From NCBI GenBank assembly GCA_965116325.1, contig OZ220675.1, positions 2,046,001 through 2,110,000 on the forward strand: a stretch of DNA of 64,000 nt, written 5' to 3'. A program made the translations under genes and the position numbers. This DNA comes from JAGWBF01 sp965116325 (GTDB lineage: Bacteria; Chloroflexota; Dehalococcoidia; Lucifugimonadales; JAGWBF01). Of this stretch, positions 9,029 to 18,170 are shown piece after piece (the first letter of the stretch is position 1; each line of letters begins with the position of its first letter). The notes under the pieces were generated by a model. It made no database searches. It was not told the DNA's origin and was given only the letters and a program-made list of their open reading frames with translations.

Positions 9029-9952
9029 ATGGCCAGCGCGCAAGGAACCTCCCCCCACTGGATACCCTCCAACTTCCTCGCCCTCCCGGAAGAGCAGAGC
9101 AGCCTCGCTTCGTCCCAGGTCGTCATCCTGCCGGCCCCGTACGACAGCACCACCTCATACAGGACCGGCGCTCGGGATGGTCCCAACGCAATCATAGAAG
9201 CCTCCTACAACCTGGAGGACTATGACCCGGAGCTTGGGATCGACGTTGCCGAAATAGGCATATATACAGCTCCCCGCCTGGAGCCCCAGATGGCAGGGCC
9301 CCGCTCCATGATCGACCGGGTGCGGGAAGCGGTCGATCACTTCCTGGGCATGGGCAAGCTGGTTGGAATACTTGGCGGGGAACATTCCCTGACCACAGGG
9401 TCGGTGGAGGCCTTGGTTGACCGCTACCCGGACCTCCGTGTGCTATATCTGGATGCCCACGGCGACCTCAGGGAAGAGTACATGGGAACGCGCTGGGGTC
9501 ATGCTTCCGTCGCCCGCCGGGTTTCGGAATTGTGCCCCATGGTGCACGTGGGTGGGCGGAGCTTTTCCAAGGAAGAGATCGACCACGTTGAGTCGGTGGG
9601 GCTTCCGATCTTCCCCTGGCCGCCCGCCGATGGAAACAGGATCCCCCAGCCGTCGGACCTGGATTTGGACGCCATCGTCAGCCACCTGGGCCCCCACGTC
9701 TATGTGTCCTTCGATCTGGATGTCCTGGACCCGGCCATCATGTCGGCCGTGGGTACGCCGGAACCCGGCGGATTGGGCTGGTTTGAGACCCTCTCTCTCC
9801 TGAGGCGGGTGGCCGAAAGCTGCAGGGTGGTTGGCTTCGATATTATGGAGCTCAGCCCCCGCCAAGGACCGGACGCGTGCTCCTTCCTGGCCGCAAAGCT
9901 CGTATACAAGCTGATCGCCTATTCGACGATCTGCAAGGGGGCTGCTCCCTGA
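9029..9952 (+). CDS. speB: Agmatinase (ureohydrolase family)
   Basis: A 307-residue ureohydrolase that most likely cleaves agmatine to putrescine and urea. The binuclear manganese ligands are all present: His119 in GGEHS, Asp142, His144 and Asp146 in LDAHGD, and Asp229 and Asp231 in SFDLDVLDP. The family end motif ELSPRQGPD is also seen. Arginase or a guanidino-acid hydrolase cannot be excluded from motifs alone, but the preceding AdoMet decarboxylase gene makes agmatinase the best call. The two genes are 61 bases apart and probably co-transcribed. Confidence 0.88.
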   Translation: MASAQGTSPHWIPSNFLALPEEQSSLASSQVVILPAPYDSTTSYRTGARDGPNAIIEASYNLEDYDPELGIDVAEIGIYTAPRLEPQMAGPRSMIDRVREAVDHFLGMGKLVGILGGEHSLTTGSVEALVDRYPDLRVLYLDAHGDLREEYMGTRWGHASVARRVSELCPMVHVGGRSFSKEEIDHVESVGLPIFPWPPADGNRIPQPSDLDLDAIVSHLGPHVYVSFDLDVLDPAIMSAVGTPEPGGLGWFETLSLLRRVAESCRVVGFDIMELSPRQGPDACSFLAAKLVYKLIAYSTICKGAAP

Positions 9953-9970
9953 TGCGTGGGACCCCTCGAT

Positions 9971-9998
9971 TTGTGAGACTGGGCCGTTGTGCTACAAT
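9971..9998 (+). promoter_or_regulatory. Promoter of the cysteine desulfurase gene
   Basis: A -35 box TTGTGA (9971-9976) and a -10 box TACAAT (9993-9998) are separated by 16 bases. They lie between the agmatinase stop and the GTG start at 10032, so the gene should have its own transcription start at about 10005. Confidence 0.55.
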
Positions 9999-10031
9999 TG
10001 GGCACTAGCATGAAGTACCTAGATCAACCCG

Positions 10032-11249
10032 GTGTCTGAGTATCCCCACGTGGCACTCTCCAACGGCATCGTTTACATGGACCACGCTGGCACGACCCCG
10101 GTAGACCCTCGCGTTGTGGAAGCGATGCTTCCTTACATGGGCGCTCATTTCGGCAACCCCTCCAGCATCCACGCACTGGGCCAGGAAGCCAAGCGTGCCC
10201 TGGATGAATCGCGGGAGATGGTGGGGAATGTGCTGGGGTGCCGTTTCAGCGAAGTGGTATTCACCGGCGGTGGGACCGAATCGGACAATGCTGCCATCAA
10301 GGGAGCCGCCGATGCCCTCCATTCGACGGGCAACCACGTTATCACCTCCAGCATAGAGCACCATGCTGTGCTCCACACGTGCCAGTACCTGGAGAATCAT
10401 GGCTACGAAGTGACCTATCTCCCCGTCGATAAGTACGGGATGGTCGATCCCGATGACCTGGCGCAGGCCATCACCGACCGCACCACCGTCGTCAGTATCA
10501 TGTACGCCAACAACGAGATCGGCTCCATTCAGCCGGTGGCGGAGTTCGCCTCCATCACCAAGCAGCGGGCCCGTGAGATGAGCAGGACCATCGTCGTTCA
10601 CACCGACGCCGTTCAGGCGCCCGGACTCCTGGACCTTGATGTCGGGAAGCTGGGCGTAGATATGCTTAGCCTGTCGGCCCATAAGTTTTATGGTCCCAAG
10701 GGTGTCGGAGTCCTGTACGTGCGGAGGGGAACGCCCTTCCTCGCCCAGCAAATGGGAGGAGGGCAGGAGCGGGAGAGGCGGTCGGGAACGGAGAACGTAG
10801 CCGGGATCGTGGGAACGGGCATAGCCCTGGAGATAGCCGAGTCGGAGAGGGCTTTGGCGGTCGAGCATTGCGGGAACCTCAGTAGGCAAATAGTAGATGG
10901 CGTGACCTCCAGCGTAGAGGGAGCGCACCTGAACGGGCACCCTACCCTGCGCCTGTCCAACAACGTAAACTTCTCCTTCGAGCAGGTCGATGGCGAGCCG
11001 ATGCTCTTGGGGCTGGACATCAAAGGCATTGCGGCTTCAAGCGGGAGCGCATGCAGCTCTGGCTCGCTGGAGCCTTCCCATGTACTCCTGGCCCTGGGCC
11101 AGTCGGCCGATCTGGCCCGGGGAAGCTTGCGCCTTACCCTGGGCAGGTCCAACACCTCAGAACAGGCAGACTACCTGCTCTCCGTGCTGGCGGAGCTGGT
11201 GAAGGAGTTGCGAGGGCTTCCCTCGATGAGTACAGCTGCCGACGGGTAG
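10032..11249 (+). CDS. Cysteine desulfurase (NifS/IscS family)
   Basis: A 405-residue PLP enzyme that removes sulfur from cysteine for iron-sulfur clusters or tRNA thiolation. The PLP lysine is Lys218 in LSAHKFYGPKG, and the persulfide Cys341 sits in SSGSACSSGS, the group I (NifS/IscS) arrangement. The N-terminus VYMDHAGTTPVDPRV is typical. The start is GTG at 10032. No scaffold protein (IscU) or MnmA gene is adjacent, so whether it serves clusters or tRNA is not shown. Confidence 0.92.
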   Translation: MSEYPHVALSNGIVYMDHAGTTPVDPRVVEAMLPYMGAHFGNPSSIHALGQEAKRALDESREMVGNVLGCRFSEVVFTGGGTESDNAAIKGAADALHSTGNHVITSSIEHHAVLHTCQYLENHGYEVTYLPVDKYGMVDPDDLAQAITDRTTVVSIMYANNEIGSIQPVAEFASITKQRAREMSRTIVVHTDAVQAPGLLDLDVGKLGVDMLSLSAHKFYGPKGVGVLYVRRGTPFLAQQMGGGQERERRSGTENVAGIVGTGIALEIAESERALAVEHCGNLSRQIVDGVTSSVEGAHLNGHPTLRLSNNVNFSFEQVDGEPMLLGLDIKGIAASSGSACSSGSLEPSHVLLALGQSADLARGSLRLTLGRSNTSEQADYLLSVLAELVKELRGLPSMSTAADG

Positions 11250-11272
11250 CCAATCGTAGAGCCAAGCCGCCT

Positions 11273-11926
11273 ATGCAAGAAAGTCACGAGACAACAGATA
11301 CACAGCCAAAGGGGAAGTCCTCAGTCACGGCAGGAAGGGTGGCGGCAGCCGCAATCGTTGTGATGGGCGGGATTCTTGGGTTGTTATTGATATCTTGCGT
11401 CCAATTTGGAGGAGGTAGTCCTCTGCCGTTTGGGCAGCCCCTTAAGGGTAGGACGCTTATAGTCCAGCTCGATAAGCTAAACCGCGTTCCGGAAGTGAGA
11501 GTCTACAGGGACACGACAAGCCACTATCTGGTTACTCCCTCGAGCCCGGAATATGACCTTGCGACCCTTCAGATCAGTGTGTGGAACGACGATGCCTCGT
11601 TGGTGATACTGAACATGGAAGATAGGGCCGTGGAGGTCCGGGGTGCGGACTCCGACGACAGGTTCACCATGCTGGAAATCTGTGCTCGAAAGGGTGACCT
11701 GGAAGCCAGGGATGAGTGCGCAGCCAACAGCCCCAATGTGCAGATGTTGCCTGGAGGCATATCGCAGGAGGCCAACAGGTACCCTGAGGGGTTCCTGGCC
11801 GGAGTGATAGAGCTACAAGAGCAACGCGGACTGCTGGGGGGGTGGGCGGTCTTCGAAGTACCCAAAGAACTGGTTATAGAAAGGGTGCGATGGGGTGCCG
11901 GTGGGGACGTAATCTTCTTCCCATAG
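11273..11926 (+). CDS. Membrane-anchored protein of unknown function
   Basis: A 217-residue protein I do not recognise. After a short polar N-terminus, one hydrophobic segment at about residues 21-42 ends in LLLISC followed by VQFGGG. This could be a signal anchor or, with Cys after a lipobox-like LLIS, a lipoprotein site. The rest is predicted extracytoplasmic, rich in beta-type segments and acidic residues. The reading frame is open far upstream into the cysteine desulfurase gene, but the ATG at 11273 is the sensible start because only there does the N-terminus look like an export signal. It lies 23 bases after the desulfurase stop. Confidence 0.6.
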   Translation: MQESHETTDTQPKGKSSVTAGRVAAAAIVVMGGILGLLLISCVQFGGGSPLPFGQPLKGRTLIVQLDKLNRVPEVRVYRDTTSHYLVTPSSPEYDLATLQISVWNDDASLVILNMEDRAVEVRGADSDDRFTMLEICARKGDLEARDECAANSPNVQMLPGGISQEANRYPEGFLAGVIELQEQRGLLGGWAVFEVPKELVIERVRWGAGGDVIFFP

Positions 11927-11957
11927 TTCTTTCCAGGTCTCCGGAACGCTTGCCTGC

Positions 11958-12572
11958 ATGACCAGCCCTTCATCCTCCTACCCTTCTGGAAGTTCTCCCA
12001 CGATCTGGCGTCGCCTGTTCCACATGGCCGCCGGCAGCACCATCCCCTTTGCGGCGATATTCCTGTCTTCTGACACCATGATCGTGGCTACGGCAGCCCT
12101 CGCAGGCGCAGCCTTGCTTGTGGAAGCGTTTCGGCTGAGGCAGCCCGGGGTCAACAGCTTTCTTGTTTCGCGCTTTGGACTGCTGCTAAAGGAGGGCGAG
12201 AGAAGGAAGGTCACTGCCGCAACCTATTTCGCCCTCGCAGCGCTGGTCGTGTTCCTGCTATTCGACCAGCCCGTAGCGATTGCAGCCCTGCTCTTTCTGT
12301 CCTTGGGCGACCCGGCGGCAGCCCTGGTAGGCAGGCGAGCCCCCGGGATACGCTTCTTTGGCAAGTCTCCGCTGGGTACCCTCGCCATGGTGCTGGTAGG
12401 TTTGGGGATAGCGGGGGTGCTGATGGCGGCAGGGGTGGCGGACAGGCATTGGGGCCTGTATGTGGGAGCGGTGGCGGCGGGGCTGGCGGAGCTTCTTCCC
12501 CTGCCCCTGGACGATAACCTGACCATCCCGCTGGTGTCCGGTGGAGTTATGGCCTTACTGTTGGGAGTCTAG
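11958..12572 (+). CDS. Diacylglycerol/polyprenol kinase family membrane protein
   Basis: A 204-residue protein with about six membrane helices. The motifs SLGDPAAALVGRRAPG, FGKSPLGTLAM and LPLPLDDNLTIPLVSG match the family of dolichol kinase, phytol kinase and CDP-diglyceride-synthase-like proteins, in which these loops bind CTP and the lipid alcohol. The likely role is phosphorylation of a prenol or other lipid alcohol at the membrane. Its stop lies only six bases from the stop of the convergent M20 gene. Confidence 0.78.
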   Translation: MTSPSSSYPSGSSPTIWRRLFHMAAGSTIPFAAIFLSSDTMIVATAALAGAALLVEAFRLRQPGVNSFLVSRFGLLLKEGERRKVTAATYFALAALVVFLLFDQPVAIAALLFLSLGDPAAALVGRRAPGIRFFGKSPLGTLAMVLVGLGIAGVLMAAGVADRHWGLYVGAVAAGLAELLPLPLDDNLTIPLVSGGVMALLLGV

Positions 12573-12578
12573 TTCCTC

Positions 12579-13925
12579 CTAGATACCCCCGTCGTACAGC
12601 TCCTCCTGGGCGCGCTCCCGCTGGAAAGCCACGTACTCATCCTTGGTCATCGTCGGGTTGGAGCGCTGCATCACCTCTTTGGCCTTGAGCCCATCTTCGG
12701 CAAGCAGGTCCACAACCGCCATGGCCATTATCTTGGCTGGGTTGATCACAGCCCGCTCGTAGTCTGAAATCATGTAGTCCTTGCTGTGTCCAGGTCCTGT
12801 GGCCCCGCCGGTGTAGGGGTGGCACACCGGCATGATCTGGCTCAGATCGCCCATGTCCGTAGAGCCGCCCCGGCTGCGGTGGTTGGGAACGGTCAGGATG
12901 CGGTCCCGCCCCAGAAGGGCTGTTGCATTGGCCTGCAGTACTTCCTGTAGGACAGGGTCGTGCTTCAGGGGCATGTAGCCGGGGATGTTGGTGATCTTGA
13001 CCTGGGCTCCCACTGCGAGGGCGCCGGCCTTGAAGCACCGGTCCACGGCCGCATTGTTCTTCACAAGGTCCTCGGTGTTGGCGGAGCGCACCCTCCACTC
13101 CAGCCGGACGTCCGACGGCACAGCGTTGACGGCTTCGCCTCCCTTGTTGATGATCCCGTGAATCCGTACAGTCTCCCGCTCGCGGAAGGTCTCCCTGTTC
13201 GCGTGGATTGCCGCCATGCCGATGTTGGCTGCATTCAGCGCGTTGATACCCAGGTGGGGGGCAGCCCCGGCGTGGGCGCCCTTGCCGATGTACTGGATGT
13301 ACTTGACGATGTGCCCGTTGCTGGTGCCACCGAAGGAGAACATCCGCTCCCCCATATCGCTGGCGGTGTGGCACATCATGGCAATATCGACATCATCGAA
13401 CTCGCCCAGGCGAATAAGCTCCTGCTTTCCTCCCAGGAACTCCAGCTTGCCTTCCGAACGCAGAGCCATCCGGTCCTCAAGCTCGACGAACTCCTCCGCT
13501 GGAACGGCAAAGGGCACGACGGAGCCGCAGAGGTGGTCCAGCACCCCGGAAGCCCGGAGCCCTATGGTGGCGCCCAGCATCATTCCCATCTGGGCGTTGT
13601 GCCCGCAGGCATGGGCCGCCCCAGTCTCAGGATTTGCACAGGGATGCTCGAACACCAGGAGGGAGTCCAGCTCCCCCAGGATAGCTACGCTGGGACCGGG
13701 TCCTGCTCCGCCTTCCAGCCTGCCCTTGAGTCCCGTGATGGCCAATTCCTTGCGGTAGGGGACGGACATATCGTCCATCTTCCGAGCGGCCATCTCCGAT
13801 GTGCGGTGCTCTTTGAACCCCGTTTCAGGATGGTCCATGATGTCTTTGGCGAAGGCGATGATCTCCGCCCTGTTGATGTCGATGGCATCGGAGACCATGC
13901 GCTTGAGGGAATCTCTATCGGGCAT
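12579..13925 (-). CDS. M20 family amidohydrolase (AbgB-like), copy 2
   Basis: A 448-residue metal-dependent amidohydrolase of the M20 peptidase clan, the group that includes aminobenzoyl-glutamate, hippurate and N-acyl amino-acid hydrolases. Metal-site motifs are HACGHNAQMGM, VPAEEF and AMMCHTASD. The usual HACGHD has Asn in place of Asp, as in AbgB. About 30 residues (LRSEGKLEFLGGKQELIRLG) lie between the PAEE motif and the DDVDIAMMCH segment. The same insert occurs in the neighbouring copy, so the two form one subfamily. The substrate is unknown. It is the second gene of a tandem pair, 52 bases after the first. Confidence 0.85.
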   Translation of the reverse strand: MPDRDSLKRMVSDAIDINRAEIIAFAKDIMDHPETGFKEHRTSEMAARKMDDMSVPYRKELAITGLKGRLEGGAGPGPSVAILGELDSLLVFEHPCANPETGAAHACGHNAQMGMMLGATIGLRASGVLDHLCGSVVPFAVPAEEFVELEDRMALRSEGKLEFLGGKQELIRLGEFDDVDIAMMCHTASDMGERMFSFGGTSNGHIVKYIQYIGKGAHAGAAPHLGINALNAANIGMAAIHANRETFRERETVRIHGIINKGGEAVNAVPSDVRLEWRVRSANTEDLVKNNAAVDRCFKAGALAVGAQVKITNIPGYMPLKHDPVLQEVLQANATALLGRDRILTVPNHRSRGGSTDMGDLSQIMPVCHPYTGGATGPGHSKDYMISDYERAVINPAKIMAMAVVDLLAEDGLKAKEVMQRSNPTMTKDEYVAFQRERAQEELYDGGI

Positions 13926-13977
13926 ATCAGCTCCTTCGTGTCGTCCGGCCGTCCCCGGCCTCCCTTAAGACAACTCT

Positions 13978-15321
13978 CTAAGGGGAATCGGGGGAATACT
14001 CGAAAAGCTCGTCCTTGGCTTGGCTTCGCATAAAGCTCAGGTACTCCTGGGTGGTCATAGCGTTGGTGTGGGATTCTATGACCTTCCCGGCCTGGCTTCC
14101 GCCATCGGACAGCAGATCTACGATGGTTGAAACAAGGCACTTGGCGGCGGTGATCACTGCGAGGGAGTAGTCCTGGACCACGTAGTTGGCCCCGTGCCCC
14201 AATCCGGTGGCCCCTCCCACATAGGGGTGAATCACCGGCATTAGCTGGCTTACATCCCCCATATCTGTTGATCCGGTGCGGTGGTGCACCTGTCCCACGT
14301 TCTCTTCACCGACGAGGTTGACGGCGTTGGACCGGAATATCTGGGCCAGGTTCTGGTCTTGCTGCATGGGAAGATAGCCGGGCATTGTCTGAATGCGCAC
14401 CTTAGCCCCGACAGCCATAGCGCCGGCCTTCAGCGCCCGGTCCACCTTATGGTTGGCGTCGGCAACAGCGGCGAGGGTGCGTCCCCGCACAAAGGTCTCC
14501 ATGCGCACATCGGCGGGAACTGCGCTCACAGCTTCCCCGCCCTTGGTGATTATGGGATGCACCCGGACTGTGTCTTCATCCTGGAAGGTCTCCCGGTTCG
14601 AATGGATCGCCATCATGGCCAGGGAAGCTGCGTTCAGGGCGTTTATACCTAGATGGGGTGCGCCTCCGGCATGGGCGCCCCGGCCCAGGAACTGTATCTT
14701 CTTGGCGACGATGCCGTTGTTGGTGCCGCTCATGCACAGCTTGCCGTCTTCGGCGTTGCTTGTGGTGTGGCACATCATTGCTATGTCCACATCATCCAGT
14801 GCTCCCAGCCGGATGAGCTCGGGTTTACCGCCGAGGAACTCCAGCTTGCCTTCCTCGCGGAGGGAGTCCCGGTACTCGATCTCGATGTACTCTTCGGCGG
14901 GCACCGCGATCAGCACCACGCGGCCGCTCAGGGATGACATAACATCCGCGGCGGTCAGGCCGACGGCTGCGCCTACCAGCATCCCGATCTGGCAGTGGTG
15001 CCCGCAGGCGTGGGCTGCCCCTGTGGTGGGGTCGGCGTGGGGATGGCTGTTAACTATGAGCGAGTCCAGCTCGCCCATCAGGGCCACCGAAGGGCCCTGG
15101 TTGCCTCCCCGCAGCTCGCCCTTGACGCCCGTGAGCGCCAGCCCATCCTGGAAGGGGATGCCCAGCTCCGTGAACTTGGAGGCTACCAGGCTTGAGGTCT
15201 TTACCTCGCGGAAACCCGGCTCGGGGTTCTCCAGTATGGTCTGGGAAACCTTGATAATCTCGTCGGCACGGGAGTCGATTTGCTGGAACATCCGCGCCTT
15301 TACATCATCTTTAGAAAGCAT
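13978..15321 (-). CDS. M20 family amidohydrolase (AbgB-like), copy 1
   Basis: A 447-residue paralogue of the gene that follows it on the minus strand; the two align over their full length, so they arose by tandem duplication. Metal-site motifs are HACGHHCQIGM, VPAEEY and AMMCHTTSN. Here the usual Asp of HACGHD is His, unlike the Asn of the second copy, so the two enzymes may differ in metal or substrate preference. The insert after PAEE is shared. The gene is divergent from a glycerate kinase. A minus-strand TACAAT at 15380-15385 could be its -10 box. Confidence 0.85.
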   Translation of the reverse strand: MLSKDDVKARMFQQIDSRADEIIKVSQTILENPEPGFREVKTSSLVASKFTELGIPFQDGLALTGVKGELRGGNQGPSVALMGELDSLIVNSHPHADPTTGAAHACGHHCQIGMLVGAAVGLTAADVMSSLSGRVVLIAVPAEEYIEIEYRDSLREEGKLEFLGGKPELIRLGALDDVDIAMMCHTTSNAEDGKLCMSGTNNGIVAKKIQFLGRGAHAGGAPHLGINALNAASLAMMAIHSNRETFQDEDTVRVHPIITKGGEAVSAVPADVRMETFVRGRTLAAVADANHKVDRALKAGAMAVGAKVRIQTMPGYLPMQQDQNLAQIFRSNAVNLVGEENVGQVHHRTGSTDMGDVSQLMPVIHPYVGGATGLGHGANYVVQDYSLAVITAAKCLVSTIVDLLSDGGSQAGKVIESHTNAMTTQEYLSFMRSQAKDELFEYSPDSP

Positions 15322-15456
15322 GGCGTTTCTCCTGGAAGATGGGAAAAGTTAGCTGCCAATGGGAAGGGACTTGACGACGATTGTAGCAAAGAACGGTTCT
15401 AATGAACATCACGGGAACGCCCTGCAGTCAGGCCAAGGAACAGCGATAGTTGAGTG

Positions 15457-15462
15457 TATAAT
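15457..15462 (+). promoter_or_regulatory. -10 box of the glycerate kinase gene
   Basis: A perfect TATAAT lies nine bases before the ATG at 15472, so transcription would start within a few bases of the start codon. The mRNA would be leaderless or nearly so if this ATG is used, or would carry about ten bases of leader if the ATG at 15481 is used. No convincing -35 box was seen. Confidence 0.5.
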
Positions 15463-15471
15463 TGCCTCACT

Positions 15472-16691
15472 ATGCCCTCCATGCCCAATGTGAAGGTTGT
15501 CATAGCCCCCCAGACCTTTCGCGGAGGTCTCCCCGGAATGGAGGTGGCAAAAGCCATCCAAGAAGGGGTGGTCAGTGGGTGGCCGGGCGCGGAGACCGTG
15601 CTGGTGCCCGTAGCCGACGGAGGAGATGGCACCCTGGACGCCCTGGTGAGGAGCACCGGCGGCACCCAGTTCGTCTCCCGGGTCAGGGGTCCCCTGCAGG
15701 AGCCGGTTTCGGCTGTATGGGGCGAGATGGGCGATGGTGAGACGGCCGTCATCGAGATGTCCAAGGCTTCGGGCTTGGCGCTGATTCCCCATCGGCGACG
15801 CAATCCCAGGATTACCAGCACCCATGGGACAGGAGAGCTCATCGCGGAAGCCCTGCACAAGGGGTACCGCAAGATAATCGTGGGCATGGGCGGGAGCGCC
15901 ACCAACGATGGCGGGGTCGGGATGGCCCAAGCCCTGGGTGTGCATTTTCTCGATTCCAGCGGCAACGAGCTGTCCCCCGGCGGGGCGGCCCTAGCCAAGC
16001 TGGCAAAAATCGACACCTCGGACCGGGATGTGAACATATCCGATGCCTGCATTACTGCGGCCAGCGACGTTTCCAACCCGTTGTGCGGGCCCAGGGGCGC
16101 GTCCGTGGTATACGGGCCCAGAAGGGAGCGACCCCCGAGGTGGCCTCGGAGTTGGATGCAGCCCTGGAACACTACGCCCGGGTCATCAACCGCACCTTGG
16201 GCCTGGATGTGAAGGATATCCCCGGATCGGGCGCCGCAGGGGGGCTGGGCGCTGGGCTTATCGCCTTCCTGGATGCCGAGGTCAAGTCGGGCGCTGACAT
16301 CGTGAGGGATGTGCTCAACCTAGATGCGTATTTGGACGGGGCGGACCTGGTGATCACCGGTGAGGGCCGGGTAGATGGGTCGACCGCCTTCGACAAAGCT
16401 CCCGTCGGTGTTGCCAAGCTGGCGAAATCCAGGGGCATTCCCGTGATCCTGCTGACTGGGAGCTTGGGTACCGGCTACGAGAGCGTATATCAGCATGGCG
16501 TTGACGGCGTGGTTGCGGTCCTGGATAGGCCGATGAGGTTCGACGAAAGCCTCAAGCGGAGCTACGTGCTGCTGCGCAGCGCCGCCGAGCGCACCATGCA
16601 CCTGCTCAGGGTGGGAGCAAAGCTGCCCCCGGTTCCGGGTGTTCCTTTAGGGAGGGCGTTAGGCGAAGACGGGAACGGGGACACCGTCTAG
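15472..16691 (+). pseudogene. Glycerate 2-kinase (GlxK/GarK family), single-base frameshift
   Basis: The product is a type-1 glycerate kinase (PF02595), which phosphorylates D-glycerate to 2-phosphoglycerate. The first part contains VADGGDGTLDAL and GMGGSATNDGGVGMAQALG. The second part, in the next frame, contains GSGAAGGLGAGLIAFL and DLVITGEGRVDGST. The frame is lost at the CCC run 16117-16119. One extra C there would restore VVYGPQKGATPEVASELDAALEHYA, the normal family sequence. Codon use is good on both sides, so this is either a recent mutation or a consensus error in a C run. As written, only the first ~215 residues would be made in frame. Confidence 0.8.
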
Positions 16692-17095
16692 GCGGGCATC
16701 TGCACCTTCACGAAGCTGATGACCTCATCTGCGATGTAGATGGCCCGCTCGCCATCCTCCCTGTCGTATGCCTCGGCGGGTATCCCACCGGGGAGCAGGT
16801 GAGGGTAGCGGGTGAGGTCGTGGTACTTGTCCAGCAGTATGGCCAGGGATTTGATGGCTTCGAACATGCCGTTGAACACCTTGGCATCTTCGCAGAGGTC
16901 TGCCAGGGAATGGCCCCACACATCCTCGGCCCCCTGGGCGTACAGGAAAGCCTTTAGGGCCTTCTCTCCAGCCTGCTGTCCCAGGAAACAAACCATGTTG
17001 TGACGCCCGCCCTCGTGAAGGTACCTGGCGTCAGCCACGTCTCTCTCTGCCTGGGCCAGCCACCGCTGCCCTTCCCTACTGGCATCAAGTGTCAA
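16688..17095 (-). CDS. HEPN domain protein
   Basis: A 135-residue all-helical protein of the HEPN superfamily, recognised by WLAQAERDVADARYL and CFLGQQAGEKALKAFLYAQG near the N-terminus. HEPN proteins are often the toxin or partner of a minimal nucleotidyltransferase (MNT). The RX4-6H ribonuclease motif of toxic HEPN proteins is not visible; only RYPHLLP is present at the place where RYP is usual in the non-RNase group. Its start overlaps the end of the MNT-like gene by 11 bases, and it ends the lut operon. Its last four bases overlap the stop of the convergent glycerate kinase. Confidence 0.82.
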   Translation of the reverse strand: MTLDASREGQRWLAQAERDVADARYLHEGGRHNMVCFLGQQAGEKALKAFLYAQGAEDVWGHSLADLCEDAKVFNGMFEAIKSLAILLDKYHDLTRYPHLLPGGIPAEAYDREDGERAIYIADEVISFVKVQMPA

Positions 17096-17426
17096 AGACC
17101 TGCCGTCCAGTCTTCAGCGCGTTTCGCAGGTAGGGGTTGGTGTCCTTGTGAGCATCGAACTCTTCGGGCGCGTAGACCATGTAGATGGTGCCCACCATTG
17201 GGGATAGATGGCTGGAGAAGAAGTCAGAACGTCGGTGGAAGAACCCTGGGATGTCCTGGACGATGACCATTTCGAGGCGGCTGTCGGGCTGCACCCTGTC
17301 CAGCGCCATATCCCCCACCAGGAAGGCCTGCTCGACACCCAGCTGGGGGAACATCTCCAGGATGCGCTCAAGCTCAGCCTCCAGCATCTGCTTCCTGCGA
17401 GGGGCAAAGCCGATCCTGGCGGGCAT
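17085..17426 (-). CDS. Degenerate nucleotidyltransferase (MNT-like) partner of HEPN
   Basis: A 113-residue protein with the layout of a minimal nucleotidyltransferase: a helical N-terminus, then AFLVGDMALDRVQPDSRLEMVIV where active members have GSRARG followed by SDxDLxV. Here the GS is Gly38-Asp39 and the two catalytic Asp of DxD align with Arg50 and Glu52, so nucleotidyl transfer is doubtful. It lies 3 bases after lutC and overlaps the HEPN gene by 11 bases. The pairing with HEPN is the main support for the call. It may act only as a binding partner. Confidence 0.65.
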   Translation of the reverse strand: MPARIGFAPRRKQMLEAELERILEMFPQLGVEQAFLVGDMALDRVQPDSRLEMVIVQDIPGFFHRRSDFFSSHLSPMVGTIYMVYAPEEFDAHKDTNPYLRNALKTGRQVFDT

Positions 17427-17429
17427 GGG

Positions 17430-18170
17430 CTACCCGGCCTCTTTTTCGTCCAACATCACCAGGTGTACCTCCTTGGGGCCATGAACTCCAATTACTATCT
17501 TCTGTTCGATGTCCGCTGTGCGGCTGGGCCCGGTGATGAAGTTCAGGTAGCTGCCCATGTTCCTGTCCCCTTCGTAGTAGGCCAAGCGCCGGAACAGGAA
17601 CAGGTCGTCCAGCGTCGCCACCACCTCGTGGGGTCGGACGACGGCTATGTGGGCTGGAGGGGCGAGGGAGGCCAGCCTGGCCACGCCGGCCCGCGGCAGA
17701 ACCACCACCGAGCCGGTCTCTGCCACAGCGTAGTCCACGCCCGTGATTCCCACCCCGGCCATGGCTGCTATGTTCTTAAGCTCTTGCCTCGAGCTTCCCC
17801 GACTCTGGGACATGACCGCCGTTTCCACACCCTGGGCCCCCAACGCAGCATCCACCGGCATCTGGTCAAAGACATCCTGGTCGGAGCGGACTACCCTGGG
17901 TGACTCGGCAGAGGAAGCCACGTTGCAAATGTACGCCAAGCCTTCTTCGACACCTGCTGCCCGGCAGACATTCCAGCCCCGCTTGGCCGCTGTGTCGCCA
18001 AGGCGCTCCCAAAGCTCGACGCGCTCCCTCTGCAGCCTATCCAAGGCAGCAGAGGCCCGCTTCCGGATGCTGTCAAGCTCCTCATCTAGGGGGCCGTAGG
18101 GCTCGGTGAGCTCGCGGGCGGGCTTGCCGAGGGAAGCCTGCACCATGTCCAGGAAGTCAGCAGCCTTCAA
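17430..18170 (-). CDS. lutC: LutC/YkgG-type LUD domain protein
   Basis: A 246-residue LUD-domain protein, the third subunit of the LutABC L-lactate oxidation system. Family phrases are GITGVDYAVAETGSVVV, HIAVVRPHEVVATLDDL and NFITGPSRTADIEQ near the end. The frame is open further upstream, but that part lies inside lutB in another frame. The TTG at 18170 overlaps the lutB stop (TTGA) and has GGAGGGAAG just before it, so it is the start. The protein is cytoplasmic. The HEPN-MNT pair follows at once, which is unusual for a lut operon. Confidence 0.87.
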   Translation of the reverse strand: MKAADFLDMVQASLGKPARELTEPYGPLDEELDSIRKRASAALDRLQRERVELWERLGDTAAKRGWNVCRAAGVEEGLAYICNVASSAESPRVVRSDQDVFDQMPVDAALGAQGVETAVMSQSRGSSRQELKNIAAMAGVGITGVDYAVAETGSVVVLPRAGVARLASLAPPAHIAVVRPHEVVATLDDLFLFRRLAYYEGDRNMGSYLNFITGPSRTADIEQKIVIGVHGPKEVHLVMLDEKEAG

